Below, piece after piece: positions 1 through 8,087 of a DNA stretch of 10,322 bases. Position 1 is the stretch's first letter. The number at the start of each line of letters is the position of its first letter. The notes below the pieces were generated by a model that was given only the letters and a program-made list of their open reading frames with translations, was not told the origin of the DNA and searched no databases. The stretch is from Paenibacillus sp. UBA6285 (GTDB lineage: Bacteria; Bacillota; Bacilli; Paenibacillales; Paenibacillaceae): NCBI GenBank assembly GCA_002438345.1, contig DJUJ01000085.1:15475-25796 (forward strand), written 5' to 3'. The position numbers and the translations under genes are program-made.

Positions 1-97
1 TGAATTCGGATCGACAAAACTTACATCGTAAGCATCTACTTTATTTTGTTAGCGTATGCTTCAGTGAATTTGGTTCGACAAAACTTGCTTCGTAAGC
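1..97. repeat. Two copies of an intergenic repeat, 64-base period
   Basis: Bases 1-33 and 65-97 match at 29 of 33 positions, so the unit repeats every 64 bases. The first copy starts at the window edge, so the array may continue to the left. Each copy contains a small dyad with a 3-base loop: CTTAC/GTAAG at 20-24/28-32 and CTTGC/GTAAG at 84-88/92-96. The second dyad would keep a G-U pair in plus-strand RNA. Read on the minus strand, the direction of recJ transcription, each hairpin is followed directly by TTTT, so it could act as a weak terminator. A further dyad, AAGCAT/ATGCTT (30-35/56-61), lies in the first unit. The repeat ends 17 bases before the last base of the recJ stop codon. No protein is apparent. 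Whether it is dispersed in the genome cannot be judged from this window. Confidence 0.75.
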
Positions 98-114
98 TAC
101 CTCATCCTGGATAA

Positions 115-2517
115 TTACGATACGCCTAAACGGCGCGATAACATCCAGTCCTGTAACTCAGACAAGCTACCCTCCATGAAGTACTGCTCCATTTCCGCCA
201 TCTGCCCCAGTCTGACAAAATGACGTGATGCTGAAAGGCTCTTAGCTGCGGGCTGCGTAATGAAGGTCACACTTCCCTGACTTCTTTCGATAAAATCAAG
301 CTCCTCGAACACATCCAGCATTTTACTAAGCATACGAATACTTAACGAGGATTGTCGGCTTAGCCGCAGCAGCACTTCATGCTCAGGCGTTGCAACAGAA
401 GTGATCGAAGCCAGCAGTTTATAAAGTATTTTAAAATGATCCCGTGTCGGAATAATAAGCCGTTCCCGGCCATCCTTTATAGAATGCAATAGCGCAATAT
501 TATCAGCATTAGGAAAAGCCTTTAGTACCGCATCAAGTTGTTCAGGAGTCTCCGGCATATCCAATAGACATAACAGAGAGACATGTCCTGATTCCTGAAG
601 CAAGTCATCCTTATTAGCGGCGCTGATGCCATCAACGTTATCATATACCCAGAAGGACATTCCTATCAATTCACTCTGTAGAGACATACGTCCACTCTGA
701 AACACTGCTGCGGCACGGTATGGACTGACACCGCTATAGGGAAGCAGCAACTCTCTAATATGCGTAGCTTGCCGTACGGCGTCAGCAGCACCACGAAGAT
801 CAAACAACTGAGCATCTGGTACAGATAAATCCTGTAGCATCAACTGTGGTTTCCGCGAGCCATTCCACTCGTTGATCGACAATTCAGCCAACACATTGAT
901 CGTGGTGCCCACAGGGAGCAGCTTAGCCATATCCCCTTTACCAAAAGCTAAGGCTTCAATCGTGCTCTTACCCTGCTGCAATACGATCTTCAAGTGTTTT
1001 CCTTCTTGCCCCATTGTACGTGTCTCTTTCACTGTAGCCCCGCGAATGATAAACTTTGGCAATGGATTTGACATCCCGAAAGGCGCAAGCCTTTCTAGTT
1101 CAATTGCGGTCTGAAGGGACAAATCAGAGATCGATACTTCTGCATCAGCAGAAGTAACAGGAACGAAATGCTCCGGTGTCAGCACACCTGCGGCGTATTC
1201 ATTTAATGCCGCAGCGAAGGCTTCTAAACCATCCCGATGCAGACTCATTCCCGCGGCAGCCGGATGACCGCCGAAATGATCCATTAAGTCAGAACAAGAG
1301 GATAAAGCCGCATATATATCAAGCCCAGGAATGGAGCGGGCAGAGCCCTTGCACATTCCGGTCTCTGGATGAATATCCAGAATGATCACCGGTCGATAGT
1401 AATGCTCTAGCAGTTTGGAAGCCACTATACCTACCACACCCACATTCCAGCCTTGTTCAGCAAGGACAATGATGTCTGGGATCTCTCCGCCGCGCGTCAT
1501 CTGCTCCAGTTTTGCAGTCGCCTCTACTACAATTCTTTCTACGACCAATTGGCGTTCTTTATTAAGCAGATCAAGTTCCCCAGACAGTTGCTCTGCCTCA
1601 TCAGCATGTTCGGTTGTAAGCAAAGCCACAGCCCGGCCAGCATGATCCAAACGACCACTGGCATTGATACGAGGTGCCATACCAAAGGCGATATTAACCG
1701 CACTCACAGTACTCATGGTCACCCCGCTGACACCGAGTAAAGCACGAATACCAGAGAATCGAGAATTTCGCATACTGGCCAAACCGTTTCGAACAATCTC
1801 GCGATTCTCACCCAGCAGCGGCATTAAATCCGCTACAGTACCGATTGCAGCTATTTCTGCCCATTCCTCGGGAGTCTCCTCCCCCAACATAGCCTGGGCA
1901 AGCTTATAAGCTACACCTACACCGGCCAATCCTTTAAACGGGTAAGGGCAGTCGGGTAGCTTGGGATTAATCAGCGTGTAAGCCTCTGGCAGAAGCTCTG
2001 GTGGCTCATGGTGATCCGTTACGATCACATCGATTCCCAGTTCATTAGCGTAGGCAATCTGATGATAGGCGCTAATGCCAGTATCCACAGTAATGATCAA
2101 GGATACACCCTGCTGTAGAGCCCAATCCAAAGCATGATTATGCAGCCCGTAGCCCTCGTTAGAACGGTGCGGGATATAAATATCAAAGGAAGCGCCCAAG
2201 TAACGCAGCAAATGAATCATTAGTGCTGTACTAGATACACCATCGGCATCGTAATCGCCGTAAATAAGAATATGTTCTTCTTCTTTTAAAGCCTTTCTAA
2301 TTCTAGGAACCGCTTCGGCCATTCCTTTTAGAAGGAACGGATCATGCGGAGCTTCCACACCGCCATCCATGAATGATAGAGCCTCATGTGGCGTATTCAT
2401 TCCTCTAGTCACTAATAGTGAGGATAAGAGCGGAGAAATAGAAAGGCTCCGGGCCATATCCCTTACGATGTCGGGATCGGCTGCCGGAGATTGCCATCTT
2501 GTTTTTGAATAAAGCAA
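115..2517 (-). CDS. recJ: Single-stranded-DNA-specific 5'-3' exonuclease RecJ
   Basis: RecJ degrades single-stranded DNA 5' to 3' in recombinational repair, mismatch repair and processing of stalled forks, using Mn2+ or Mg2+. The 800-residue protein is close to the usual Firmicute length. Visible DHH-phosphoesterase motifs are DYDADG (88-93), VDTG (144-147), VTDHH (166-170), GTVAD (226-230), PRINASGRLDHA (282-293) and the DHHA1 motif GGHPAAAGMS (416-425). An OB-fold region follows at roughly 465-575, then a C-terminal domain (about 576-800) typical of Bacillus-type RecJ and lacking obvious catalytic motifs. The start is TTG at 2517, supported by AAGGTGA (2524-2530 on the minus strand) six bases upstream and by the family-like N-terminus MLYSKTRW. 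The gene sits 29 bases behind the CDF-like gene and is probably cotranscribed with it. All catalytic motifs look intact. Confidence 0.97.
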   Translation of the reverse strand: MLYSKTRWQSPAADPDIVRDMARSLSISPLLSSLLVTRGMNTPHEALSFMDGGVEAPHDPFLLKGMAEAVPRIRKALKEEEHILIYGDYDADGVSSTALMIHLLRYLGASFDIYIPHRSNEGYGLHNHALDWALQQGVSLIITVDTGISAYHQIAYANELGIDVIVTDHHEPPELLPEAYTLINPKLPDCPYPFKGLAGVGVAYKLAQAMLGEETPEEWAEIAAIGTVADLMPLLGENREIVRNGLASMRNSRFSGIRALLGVSGVTMSTVSAVNIAFGMAPRINASGRLDHAGRAVALLTTEHADEAEQLSGELDLLNKERQLVVERIVVEATAKLEQMTRGGEIPDIIVLAEQGWNVGVVGIVASKLLEHYYRPVIILDIHPETGMCKGSARSIPGLDIYAALSSCSDLMDHFGGHPAAAGMSLHRDGLEAFAAALNEYAAGVLTPEHFVPVTSADAEVSISDLSLQTAIELERLAPFGMSNPLPKFIIRGATVKETRTMGQEGKHLKIVLQQGKSTIEALAFGKGDMAKLLPVGTTINVLAELSINEWNGSRKPQLMLQDLSVPDAQLFDLRGAADAVRQATHIRELLLPYSGVSPYRAAAVFQSGRMSLQSELIGMSFWVYDNVDGISAANKDDLLQESGHVSLLCLLDMPETPEQLDAVLKAFPNADNIALLHSIKDGRERLIIPTRDHFKILYKLLASITSVATPEHEVLLRLSRQSSLSIRMLSKMLDVFEELDFIERSQGSVTFITQPAAKSLSASRHFVRLGQMAEMEQYFMEGSLSELQDWMLSRRLGVS

Positions 2518-2546
2518 TAGAGTTCACCTTTCTCTCACCTTGCGAA

Positions 2547-3497
2547 CTACTGAAGCAACGTTGGAATATCATTATCCACCAATTCATAATTACTTTTGTA
2601 TGGATAACCGGGATCATAAGGAACTACGTCCATATGCACCTCACCAACATGAACAAACCGGTGCTGTAGCAGCTTTCTTGCGCATTCCGAAATATCCTGT
2701 GCTTCCATCACCGTAATACGCGGATTTACACTGATCTTAATTTGCAGATTCACAAAATTGCCTTGCTCAAGCGCCTTCAAATGTTCTACACGAATAACTC
2801 CGTGAACACGTTGTACGGTTTCAATAAAATTAGCTGCCTCTTCAGAAGGAAGCTCCTGCGCATTCTTACCACTGACAGTACTAACAATGAGTATATAGCC
2901 TTTACGAAGAATTAAGCATCCTGTTAAAAGTGCGGCAATAGGGTCCATATAGAGTAGAGGATGCCAATAGGTACCACCCATTGATAACGATATCCCAACT
3001 AATACTGTGATAGAAGTATACAAACTGAAACGATGACTATTGGCATAAGCAGCATGACTGCCATCACCTATTTTTTTAAAGTACCGATATTGATATTGAA
3101 ATACAGCTTCTTTAAATACAATAGATAGTAAGACAGTTACAAGTGCGAGTTCTCCGTGAGTTGATGACTGTCCCTCAGTTAAGTCTCGGATTGCAGAGAA
3201 GGCGATCTGCAGCCCCCCCATTAGAATCAATACTGAAAAAAGTATAGCTAGAAGCGGTTCCTTATTGCCCCGCCGGTCTTCCATCCGGTGCTTGCTCTTT
3301 CTGCCCTGTTCAGAGCGCCACGGAAGAATATCCGCCAGTTTGGCCGCAGCATCTGCTCCGGAATATAAAGCATCGCCCATTAATGCCTTGCTACCTGAAA
3401 TATAGCCAAAACTCCCCTTAGCTACTGCCAAAGTAACATCGCTGATGATCCCTGTCCAAGCAACCGTCTTGCTTTGCGGTGATCGTTCTTTATTCAT
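2547..3497 (-). CDS. Cation diffusion facilitator (CDF)-like membrane protein with altered metal-site residues
   Basis: CDF proteins are dimeric proton-coupled exporters of Zn2+, Mn2+, Fe2+ or similar ions in the cytoplasmic membrane. This 316-residue protein has the family layout: about six membrane helices (roughly 12-33, 36-57, 82-103, 115-135, 158-175, 185-207) and a cytoplasmic ferredoxin-like domain (about 215-295) ending in HMDVVP. Helix 2 carries GDALYSGAD (41-49) where zinc CDFs usually have ADAxHSxxD, so the first ligand appears to be Tyr45 while Asp49 is kept. Helix 5 carries SHRFSLYTS (154-162) where HHRSDALTS is usual, so the aspartate appears replaced by Ser158. In the cytoplasmic domain MEAQDI replaces the usual EAHDI. 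A basic stretch (61-80) follows helix 2. The start is ATG with AAGGAGG seven bases upstream. It lies between the secDF terminator and recJ. Family membership is fairly secure; substrate, and even transport activity, are uncertain. Confidence 0.85.
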   Translation of the reverse strand: MNKERSPQSKTVAWTGIISDVTLAVAKGSFGYISGSKALMGDALYSGADAAAKLADILPWRSEQGRKSKHRMEDRRGNKEPLLAILFSVLILMGGLQIAFSAIRDLTEGQSSTHGELALVTVLLSIVFKEAVFQYQYRYFKKIGDGSHAAYANSHRFSLYTSITVLVGISLSMGGTYWHPLLYMDPIAALLTGCLILRKGYILIVSTVSGKNAQELPSEEAANFIETVQRVHGVIRVEHLKALEQGNFVNLQIKISVNPRITVMEAQDISECARKLLQHRFVHVGEVHMDVVPYDPGYPYKSNYELVDNDIPTLLQ

Positions 3498-3571
3498 ACG
3501 AGGCCCTCCTTACCACTAGCAAGTAATCTCATGATGATACAATACACATGACATACAACCCCAAAGATTTC

Positions 3572-3601
3572 GAAAGCCGCGTCGCATTTGACGCGGCTTT
3601 C
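3572..3601 (-). terminator. Intrinsic terminator after secF
   Basis: A perfect 12-base-pair inverted repeat (GAAAGCCGCGTC / GACGCGGCTTTC, 3572-3583 and 3590-3601) encloses a 6-base loop. The stem has a G+C-rich core and T residues at its 3' end on either strand, but the T run beyond it is short. Both flanking genes read on the minus strand, so it most likely ends the secD-secF transcript, 72 bases after the secF stop. It separates that transcript from the CDF-like gene and recJ. Confidence 0.85.
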
Positions 3602-3673
3602 TTAAAATATAAGAAAATTATAAATTTGATGCTTTTTTTATTAAAGTACAGCCATGTTGTTGCTCTTGAGACA

Positions 3674-4576
3674 TTAACCTTTAGCCGGACTGCTCTTTAC
3701 CTTAGTCTTCTCACGCTTCTTAAGCAGTAGCCAGAGCGGACTTGCAATAAAGATAGAGGAGTAAGCTCCAAATAGCAATCCGATAACCATTGCAAGCGAG
3801 AACATCTTGATGGACTCGCCTCCAAGAATTAATAGGAAGAACGCCGCAATAAACACGGTAAATGCTGTGTAGAGAGAACGCATAAGTGTTTGAGCCACAC
3901 TCTTATTCACAAGTTCTTTCAAATCTTCATAGGTTTTCTGTTTACCGAAACGTAAATTCTCACGGATACGGTCAAAGATAACGATCGTATCATTGATGGA
4001 ATAACCGATAATCGTAAGTACCGCTATAATAAACGTCAAATCCACTTCCAAACGGAAGATGGAGAAGATCGCAACGACCATAAAGGCATCATGGATCAGT
4101 GAAACAATAGCTGCCAATGCAAACCGCCATTCAAAACGAATACTTACATAAATGATAATCCCTAGACAAGAAATGAGAACCGAATAGATCGCATTACGTG
4201 CAAGTTCTTTAGACATTTCAGTATCCACGGTGTTAATCTCGAACGATGCCTTATCGTCCAACTTCAAGATCTCAGCTTTTAGAGCTCCATCTTGTTGATC
4301 ATCAAGCACTTGATCATAACGGATGTTGACCCGTTCACTTCCTAACGTAATGCTTGGCTCACTTGAAATCCCAGTTTTTTCAACTGCTGAATTAACCTCT
4401 TCCAATGTCAAATTCTTAGACAGAGAGATATCAACATTAGATCCCGCTTTGAAATCAACGCTGTAATTCAATCCAAATGTTGCTAGGAAAATCAAACCTG
4501 CTACTGTAAGGGCGACGGAAAAAATATAGAAAAATTTACTTAAATGTACGAAATCAAGCTCTTTCTTAAAGCGCAC
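3674..4576 (-). CDS. secF: Protein translocase subunit SecF
   Basis: SecF pairs with SecD as an RND-superfamily accessory unit of the Sec translocon, using the proton gradient to help pull exported proteins across the membrane. The start is taken as GTG at 4576, giving 300 residues. An AAGGAG site (4587-4592) lies ten bases upstream, and the product then begins MRFKKELDFVHLSKFF, as in other SecF proteins. The frame is open back to a GTG at 4597, but that start would place the ribosome site inside the gene. Helix 1 is about 14-34, followed by the periplasmic P4-type region (35-125) and five helices from about 128 to 287. The conserved GYSINDTIVIFDRIREN is at 191-207, with Asp196 the likely proton-path residue and Arg233 a likely partner. 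DFKAGS (41-46) stands where DFxGGx is common. The gene overlaps the secD end by 11 bases, indicating translational coupling. Confidence 0.95.
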   Translation of the reverse strand: MRFKKELDFVHLSKFFYIFSVALTVAGLIFLATFGLNYSVDFKAGSNVDISLSKNLTLEEVNSAVEKTGISSEPSITLGSERVNIRYDQVLDDQQDGALKAEILKLDDKASFEINTVDTEMSKELARNAIYSVLISCLGIIIYVSIRFEWRFALAAIVSLIHDAFMVVAIFSIFRLEVDLTFIIAVLTIIGYSINDTIVIFDRIRENLRFGKQKTYEDLKELVNKSVAQTLMRSLYTAFTVFIAAFFLLILGGESIKMFSLAMVIGLLFGAYSSIFIASPLWLLLKKREKTKVKSSPAKG

Positions 4577-5816
4577 GAATATCACTCTCCTTAACACCGA
4601 AACTCTTCGGTTTGTTCAGCTTACCGGCTTTAACAAGCTGGCTAAGCAACCAGTGGGAGAAATAAAGATTCGTGGCGATACTCAGTACGATTTCCACGAT
4701 CAGCACCAATGCGAAGCCTTTGACTGCACCTGTACCAAAGGCGAACATGACACCTGCCACAATAACAGTTGTGATATTGGAGTCCATTACTGTCCGGAAA
4801 GAGGATTTATTACCTGCTTTAACGGAGGAAAGTACACTTTTACCACTGCGCATTTCTTCCCTTATCCGTTCATTTGTAATGATATTGGCATCTACCGCCA
4901 TCCCTATACCCAGAATAAATGCGGCTATACCAGGCAACGTCAATGTGAAGTCTGCAAAGACAAAGACCACAATTAGCAGCCATGTATGCAAGATCAGTGC
5001 AAAACTAGCCAAGAGACCTGGCAAGCGATACATACCGATCATGAAGATAAGGATAATCAAAGAACCCAGAAGTCCTGCTTTGATTGTTTGATCAAGCGAT
5101 TGTTTACCAAGCGTTGCACCCACACTTTGGGAGTATTTCTCAGTAAGTTTCAGTGGCAACGCACCCAGATTAATGGTGTCTGCCAGCTCGCGTGCTTCCT
5201 TAATTGTATAACTACCGGAAATAGACGCACTGCCGTCGGTAAGTACTGCTTGTACCGTTGGGTCAGATAGTTTGTTCTCATCCAAATAAATTGCGAGATT
5301 CTTTCCTAAGAGACGCTTAGTAATCTCTGCAAATTTATCCTTGTCCTTTATTTTGATGCTGATGATCGGCTGACTCAGGTTATCCCGTCCAACCTCTGCC
5401 GCACCTTCAACAAAATCACTACCTACCAGTTCGATCTTGCTGTAAGTACCTTCAGGATCACCTTCAGCAGCACTACGGAAAGTCAGAACTGCAGGCTCCT
5501 TCATCTTCTTGCGAACCTCGGCTTCATCAGTAACGCCCGCAATTTTCAAACGAATACGGTCAGTACCTTCAGTTGTAACCTCTGGTTCACTGGTTCCGAG
5601 CGCATTGGCCCGTTTTTCCAAACTTTCTGCTGTTTTCAACAGTGAAGCTCGGGACAACTCTGCTCCCGCTTCCATAGGCTCTGCATGGTACAAAATCTCA
5701 AATCCGCCTTTCAGGTCAAGACCAAGTCTAACCTTGTCCAGCAGTCCAGGAGTAGTAAATACCATGACGCCTGTCAAAACGAGCACGGTAATAATAAAGC
5801 CCATTAGTCTCTTCAT
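4566..5816 (-). CDS. secD: Protein translocase subunit SecD
   Basis: SecD forms the SecDF complex with SecF and promotes late steps of Sec-dependent export. The 416-residue product has an N-terminal helix (about 5-21), the SecD signature LGLDLKGG (31-38), a large extracellular P1 region (about 40-240) and five C-terminal helices (about 245-395). LPGIAAFILGIGMAVDANII (294-313) and NERIREE (315-321) are the RND-type core motif; Asp309 is the expected proton-relay residue by comparison with characterised SecDF. The start is ATG at 5816. The best ribosome site, AAAGGGG, is 13 bases upstream, somewhat far. In B. subtilis secD and secF are one fused gene; here they are separate with an 11-base overlap. 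A strong vegetative promoter lies directly upstream. No yajC gene is seen in the window. Confidence 0.96.
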   Translation of the reverse strand: MKRLMGFIITVLVLTGVMVFTTPGLLDKVRLGLDLKGGFEILYHAEPMEAGAELSRASLLKTAESLEKRANALGTSEPEVTTEGTDRIRLKIAGVTDEAEVRKKMKEPAVLTFRSAAEGDPEGTYSKIELVGSDFVEGAAEVGRDNLSQPIISIKIKDKDKFAEITKRLLGKNLAIYLDENKLSDPTVQAVLTDGSASISGSYTIKEARELADTINLGALPLKLTEKYSQSVGATLGKQSLDQTIKAGLLGSLIILIFMIGMYRLPGLLASFALILHTWLLIVVFVFADFTLTLPGIAAFILGIGMAVDANIITNERIREEMRSGKSVLSSVKAGNKSSFRTVMDSNITTVIVAGVMFAFGTGAVKGFALVLIVEIVLSIATNLYFSHWLLSQLVKAGKLNKPKSFGVKESDIRAL

Positions 5817-5854
5817 GCTCTAGCTAGTTCCCCTTTCATTAACTCAATATTCCT

Positions 5855-5883
5855 ATTATAGCTACACGTGAAATGACCGTCAA
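5855..5883 (-). promoter_or_regulatory. Sigma-A promoter of secDF
   Basis: On the minus strand TTGACG (5883-5878) and TATAAT (5860-5855) are separated by exactly 17 bases, matching the vegetative consensus at 11 of 12 positions. Transcription would begin near 5848, leaving a leader of about 32 bases before the secD ATG. That leaves little room for a riboswitch or a regulatory arrest peptide, so constitutive expression is the simplest reading. Confidence 0.88.
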
Positions 5884-5917
5884 TTCACAGCATTTACATA
5901 GCTATACTCACACAAAG

Positions 5918-5956
5918 AAACGGCCGCCCCTGCTCATATCAGCAAGACATCCGTTT
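5918..5956 (-). other. Interrupted hairpin between comN and secD
   Basis: AAACGG/CCGTTT (5918-5923 and 5951-5956) and an inner TGCT/AGCA (5931-5934 and 5941-5944) can form one hairpin with an internal loop of 7 and 6 bases. It lies downstream of comN and upstream of the secD promoter, so it could be a weak comN terminator. It has no T run after it on the minus strand and may be chance. Confidence 0.25.
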
Positions 5957-6039
5957 ATATAGGGATTGTGAAGTTATTATTCTCTTACTTTACTGCTTTA
6001 TAAGGCTTTTCTCAAAAAAGGAAACGGGTTGTTATTGAT

Positions 6040-6291
6040 TTAATTTAACCCCCGATAAGCCGCAAGAGTCAAATAAGTCATGTAACTATTGGCTTTTAAG
6101 GAATAAATATCGTTAACCAGCTTATGCAAGGGTGGCATTCCATCCTTATCATAATTACGACTGATACAATCCCAAATATCCTTGCTGGTTACATACTCAT
6201 AGCCGAGGAGCCGGAATTCTTCAGCTTTGCTGCGGCACATGGCTTCGATTTCTTCACTATGTTGATCATGATTCCACTGTTCCGATTCCAC
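6040..6291 (-). CDS. comN: ComN/YrzD-type post-transcriptional regulator
   Basis: The 83-residue protein fits the small Firmicute family named after B. subtilis ComN (YrzD), which affects comE mRNA and late competence and is reported to associate with DivIVA. Recognisable family stretches are KAEEFRLLGYEYVTSKDIW (22-40) and LHKLVNDIYSLKANSYM (55-71). It is soluble and mostly helical, with no signal peptide or membrane segment. The start is GTG at 6291 with GGAGGTG seven bases upstream; no start codon further upstream in frame has a ribosome site. Its position between secDF and spoVB matches that of yrzD in Bacillus, which strengthens the call. It is divergent from spoVB. Its target RNAs in this organism cannot be read from the sequence. 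Confidence 0.88.
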   Translation of the reverse strand: MESEQWNHDQHSEEIEAMCRSKAEEFRLLGYEYVTSKDIWDCISRNYDKDGMPPLHKLVNDIYSLKANSYMTYLTLAAYRGLN

Positions 6292-6487
6292 GTGATGACA
6301 CCTCCAAAGATCGCTCGTGTTCGTATGCTTACCATAGGTATTCGACCCAAGTTCTCCGCTTTCCTCCTTCCATCACAAAAAGTTACAGCTACTAAAACAA
6401 GGCATGCCGGGAGAGGGGTACAGCATATCCATAAGAATAGACAAGTTCGCCAGCGTTTCATTTCATTTCGGGAAGAAGGCGTGACCT
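6292..6487. promoter_or_regulatory. Divergent intergenic region comN / spoVB
   Basis: This 196-base stretch must hold the start signals of both comN (minus) and spoVB (plus). A poor vegetative match toward comN is TTGTTT (6400-6395), a 17-base spacer and TGTGAT (6377-6372), 7 of 12 consensus positions. Toward spoVB I could not find a good sigma-E or sigma-A match, although spoVB is sigma-E dependent in B. subtilis. GGCATGCC (6401-6408) is a perfect 8-base palindrome in the middle. No hairpin terminator or known riboswitch motif was recognised. Confidence 0.4.
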
Positions 6488-8083
6488 TTGAGGAAACAGA
6501 GCTTTATACAAGGTACTTTAATCTTGCTTGCCGCCGGCATCATTAATCGAATGCTTGGATTTATACCCCGAATTGCTTTGCCACGCATTATTGGAGCAGA
6601 GGGCGTGGGTCTATATCAACTTGCGTATCCTTTTTTTATCGTGCTGGTTACTGTCATTACAGGTGGGATCCCACTGGCTATTGCTAAGATGGTGGCGGAA
6701 GCAGAGGGAGAGAACCGCCCTGAGAAATCGCGGCAAATTTTACGGACTGGACTTGCCCTCAGTGTCGGACTAGGAATCTTCTTTACTATTGTTGCTCTGA
6801 TCAGCGCTTCATGGGTCTCCAATGTTATCTTAACAGACCGCCGAGTTTATTATACTTTTATCGCTATGATCCCAATGATTGGAATTGTTGCCGTATCTGC
6901 AATCTACCGTGGATATTTTCAGGGCAGGCAGAACATGATTCCATCCGCACTCTCTTCGATTTTCGAGTCTATCGTTCGAATATTTTTCATGCTGTGGTTC
7001 TCATGGTTGCTGCTTCCCAAGGGAATAGCTTTGGCTGCTGCAGGGGCGATGCTTGGTGTAACTGTGGGAGAGATTGGCGGAATGTTAGCGATTCTGTGGC
7101 AATATTATGTCATCTCGAAAAAAGATAAAAAAACAAATCCCATCCCAGAGCAACAATCGGTTGAGCCGGAGGTTATACTCTCTGATCCAGATGGTGTAAA
7201 GCCAACTTCCCCCATACTGCGGCGTTTACTAGGTGTATCCATTCCAGTTACGGCAAGCCGGCTTGTGGGCTCTTTTTCCTATCTACTGGAATCTATTATT
7301 ACCGTACGCAGTCTTGCATTGGCCGGAATCGCTACAGCAGCCGCTACTACGCAGTATGGGTCTTTACAGGGAATGGTTATTCCCCTACTGTTACTTCCTG
7401 GAGCGTTAACTTCCTCTCTCGCTGTGTCTCTGGTCCCCTCATTATCCGAGGCTGCCGCGAGAAAGGACTTGCCTACCATTCACAAACGAATGCATCAAGC
7501 CCTTCGACTCGCTCTGGTGACAGGCGCTCCCTTTGCTGTACTTATGTATGTTCTAGCGGTCCCACTATGCAACTTATTATACGGCAATGCGGACACCGCT
7601 CCCATGCTAAGACTTATGGCCCCTTTCGCTTTGTTCCTCTATGTTCAGGCCCCTTTACAAGCTGCTCTTCAGGCCATGGATAGACCTGGCAGAGCACTCA
7701 TCAATACCCTTATTGGGGCAGTAGTCAAAATCATTCTGATCGTTATATTAGCTTCCCAGCCTGAATACGGAATCTACGGCGCAATCATTGCAATTATTGT
7801 GAACAGCGTTCTGGTTACTCTACTTCACGGGTACAGTGTGGTCAGTCTAATTTCATTATCCTTACGAATAACCGAAACCATTAAAACCTTATGTGCAATG
7901 ATCATTATGGGAGCAGGCGTGCGTTATGTATACACCTCCATTCCCATTGCAGATGCACAATGGATTCAATTTTTATTTGCCTCTGCGATAGGAATGGCCC
8001 TGTATCTTGGTATCAGTCTATTAGCTGGCCTTATCTCACTTCGTGATTTGGACCGACTGCCGTTCATTAAGCGCTGGCTCTAA
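6488..8083 (+). CDS. spoVB: Stage V sporulation protein B, flippase-family membrane protein
   Basis: SpoVB belongs to the polysaccharide-transport branch of the MATE/MVF (MOP) exporter superfamily. In B. subtilis it is needed for spore cortex peptidoglycan and is thought to flip a lipid-linked precursor across the outer forespore membrane. The 531-residue protein has about 14 hydrophobic segments. Its N-terminus (QSFIQGTLILLAAG, then RMLGF at 21-25), GAEGVGLYQLA (36-46) and RGYFQGRQNM (141-150) closely resemble B. subtilis SpoVB. The central cytoplasmic loop (about 210-242) is charged and proline-rich, and longer than I recall in B. subtilis. The start is TTG at 6488, with AAGAAGG eight bases upstream, and it aligns with the family N-terminus. 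It converges on the DUF421 gene with 4 bases between stop codons and no terminator hairpin. Confidence 0.95.
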   Translation: MRKQSFIQGTLILLAAGIINRMLGFIPRIALPRIIGAEGVGLYQLAYPFFIVLVTVITGGIPLAIAKMVAEAEGENRPEKSRQILRTGLALSVGLGIFFTIVALISASWVSNVILTDRRVYYTFIAMIPMIGIVAVSAIYRGYFQGRQNMIPSALSSIFESIVRIFFMLWFSWLLLPKGIALAAAGAMLGVTVGEIGGMLAILWQYYVISKKDKKTNPIPEQQSVEPEVILSDPDGVKPTSPILRRLLGVSIPVTASRLVGSFSYLLESIITVRSLALAGIATAAATTQYGSLQGMVIPLLLLPGALTSSLAVSLVPSLSEAAARKDLPTIHKRMHQALRLALVTGAPFAVLMYVLAVPLCNLLYGNADTAPMLRLMAPFALFLYVQAPLQAALQAMDRPGRALINTLIGAVVKIILIVILASQPEYGIYGAIIAIIVNSVLVTLLHGYSVVSLISLSLRITETIKTLCAMIIMGAGVRYVYTSIPIADAQWIQFLFASAIGMALYLGISLLAGLISLRDLDRLPFIKRWL

Positions 8084-8087
8084 AAGG

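Noticed and set aside
1..97. CRISPR array
   Set aside because: Only two imperfect copies are visible, the similarity is diverged at 4 of 33 bases, and there are no cas genes nearby. An intergenic repeat fits better.
872..1909. Several plus-strand open frames opposite recJ
   Set aside because: They lie inside a strongly supported recJ gene, overlap one another, and lack family-like sequence. They are antisense shadows.
4653..5823. Plus-strand open frames opposite secD
   Set aside because: Compositionally odd translations opposite a conserved gene, with no ribosome site supporting them.
5817..5848. VemP-like arrest peptide or riboswitch upstream of secDF
   Set aside because: The near-consensus promoter leaves only about 32 leader bases, too short for either.
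5918..5956. Confident terminator for comN
   Set aside because: The hairpin has a large internal loop and no T run after it, so it is listed only as a weak feature.
6189..6461. Open frame on the minus strand overlapping comN, with a GGAAGGAGG tract (6362-6370) upstream of a possible TTG start
   Set aside because: The product resembles no family and has an irregular composition, it overlaps comN out of frame, and comN has its own well-spaced ribosome site. The purine tract is probably incidental.
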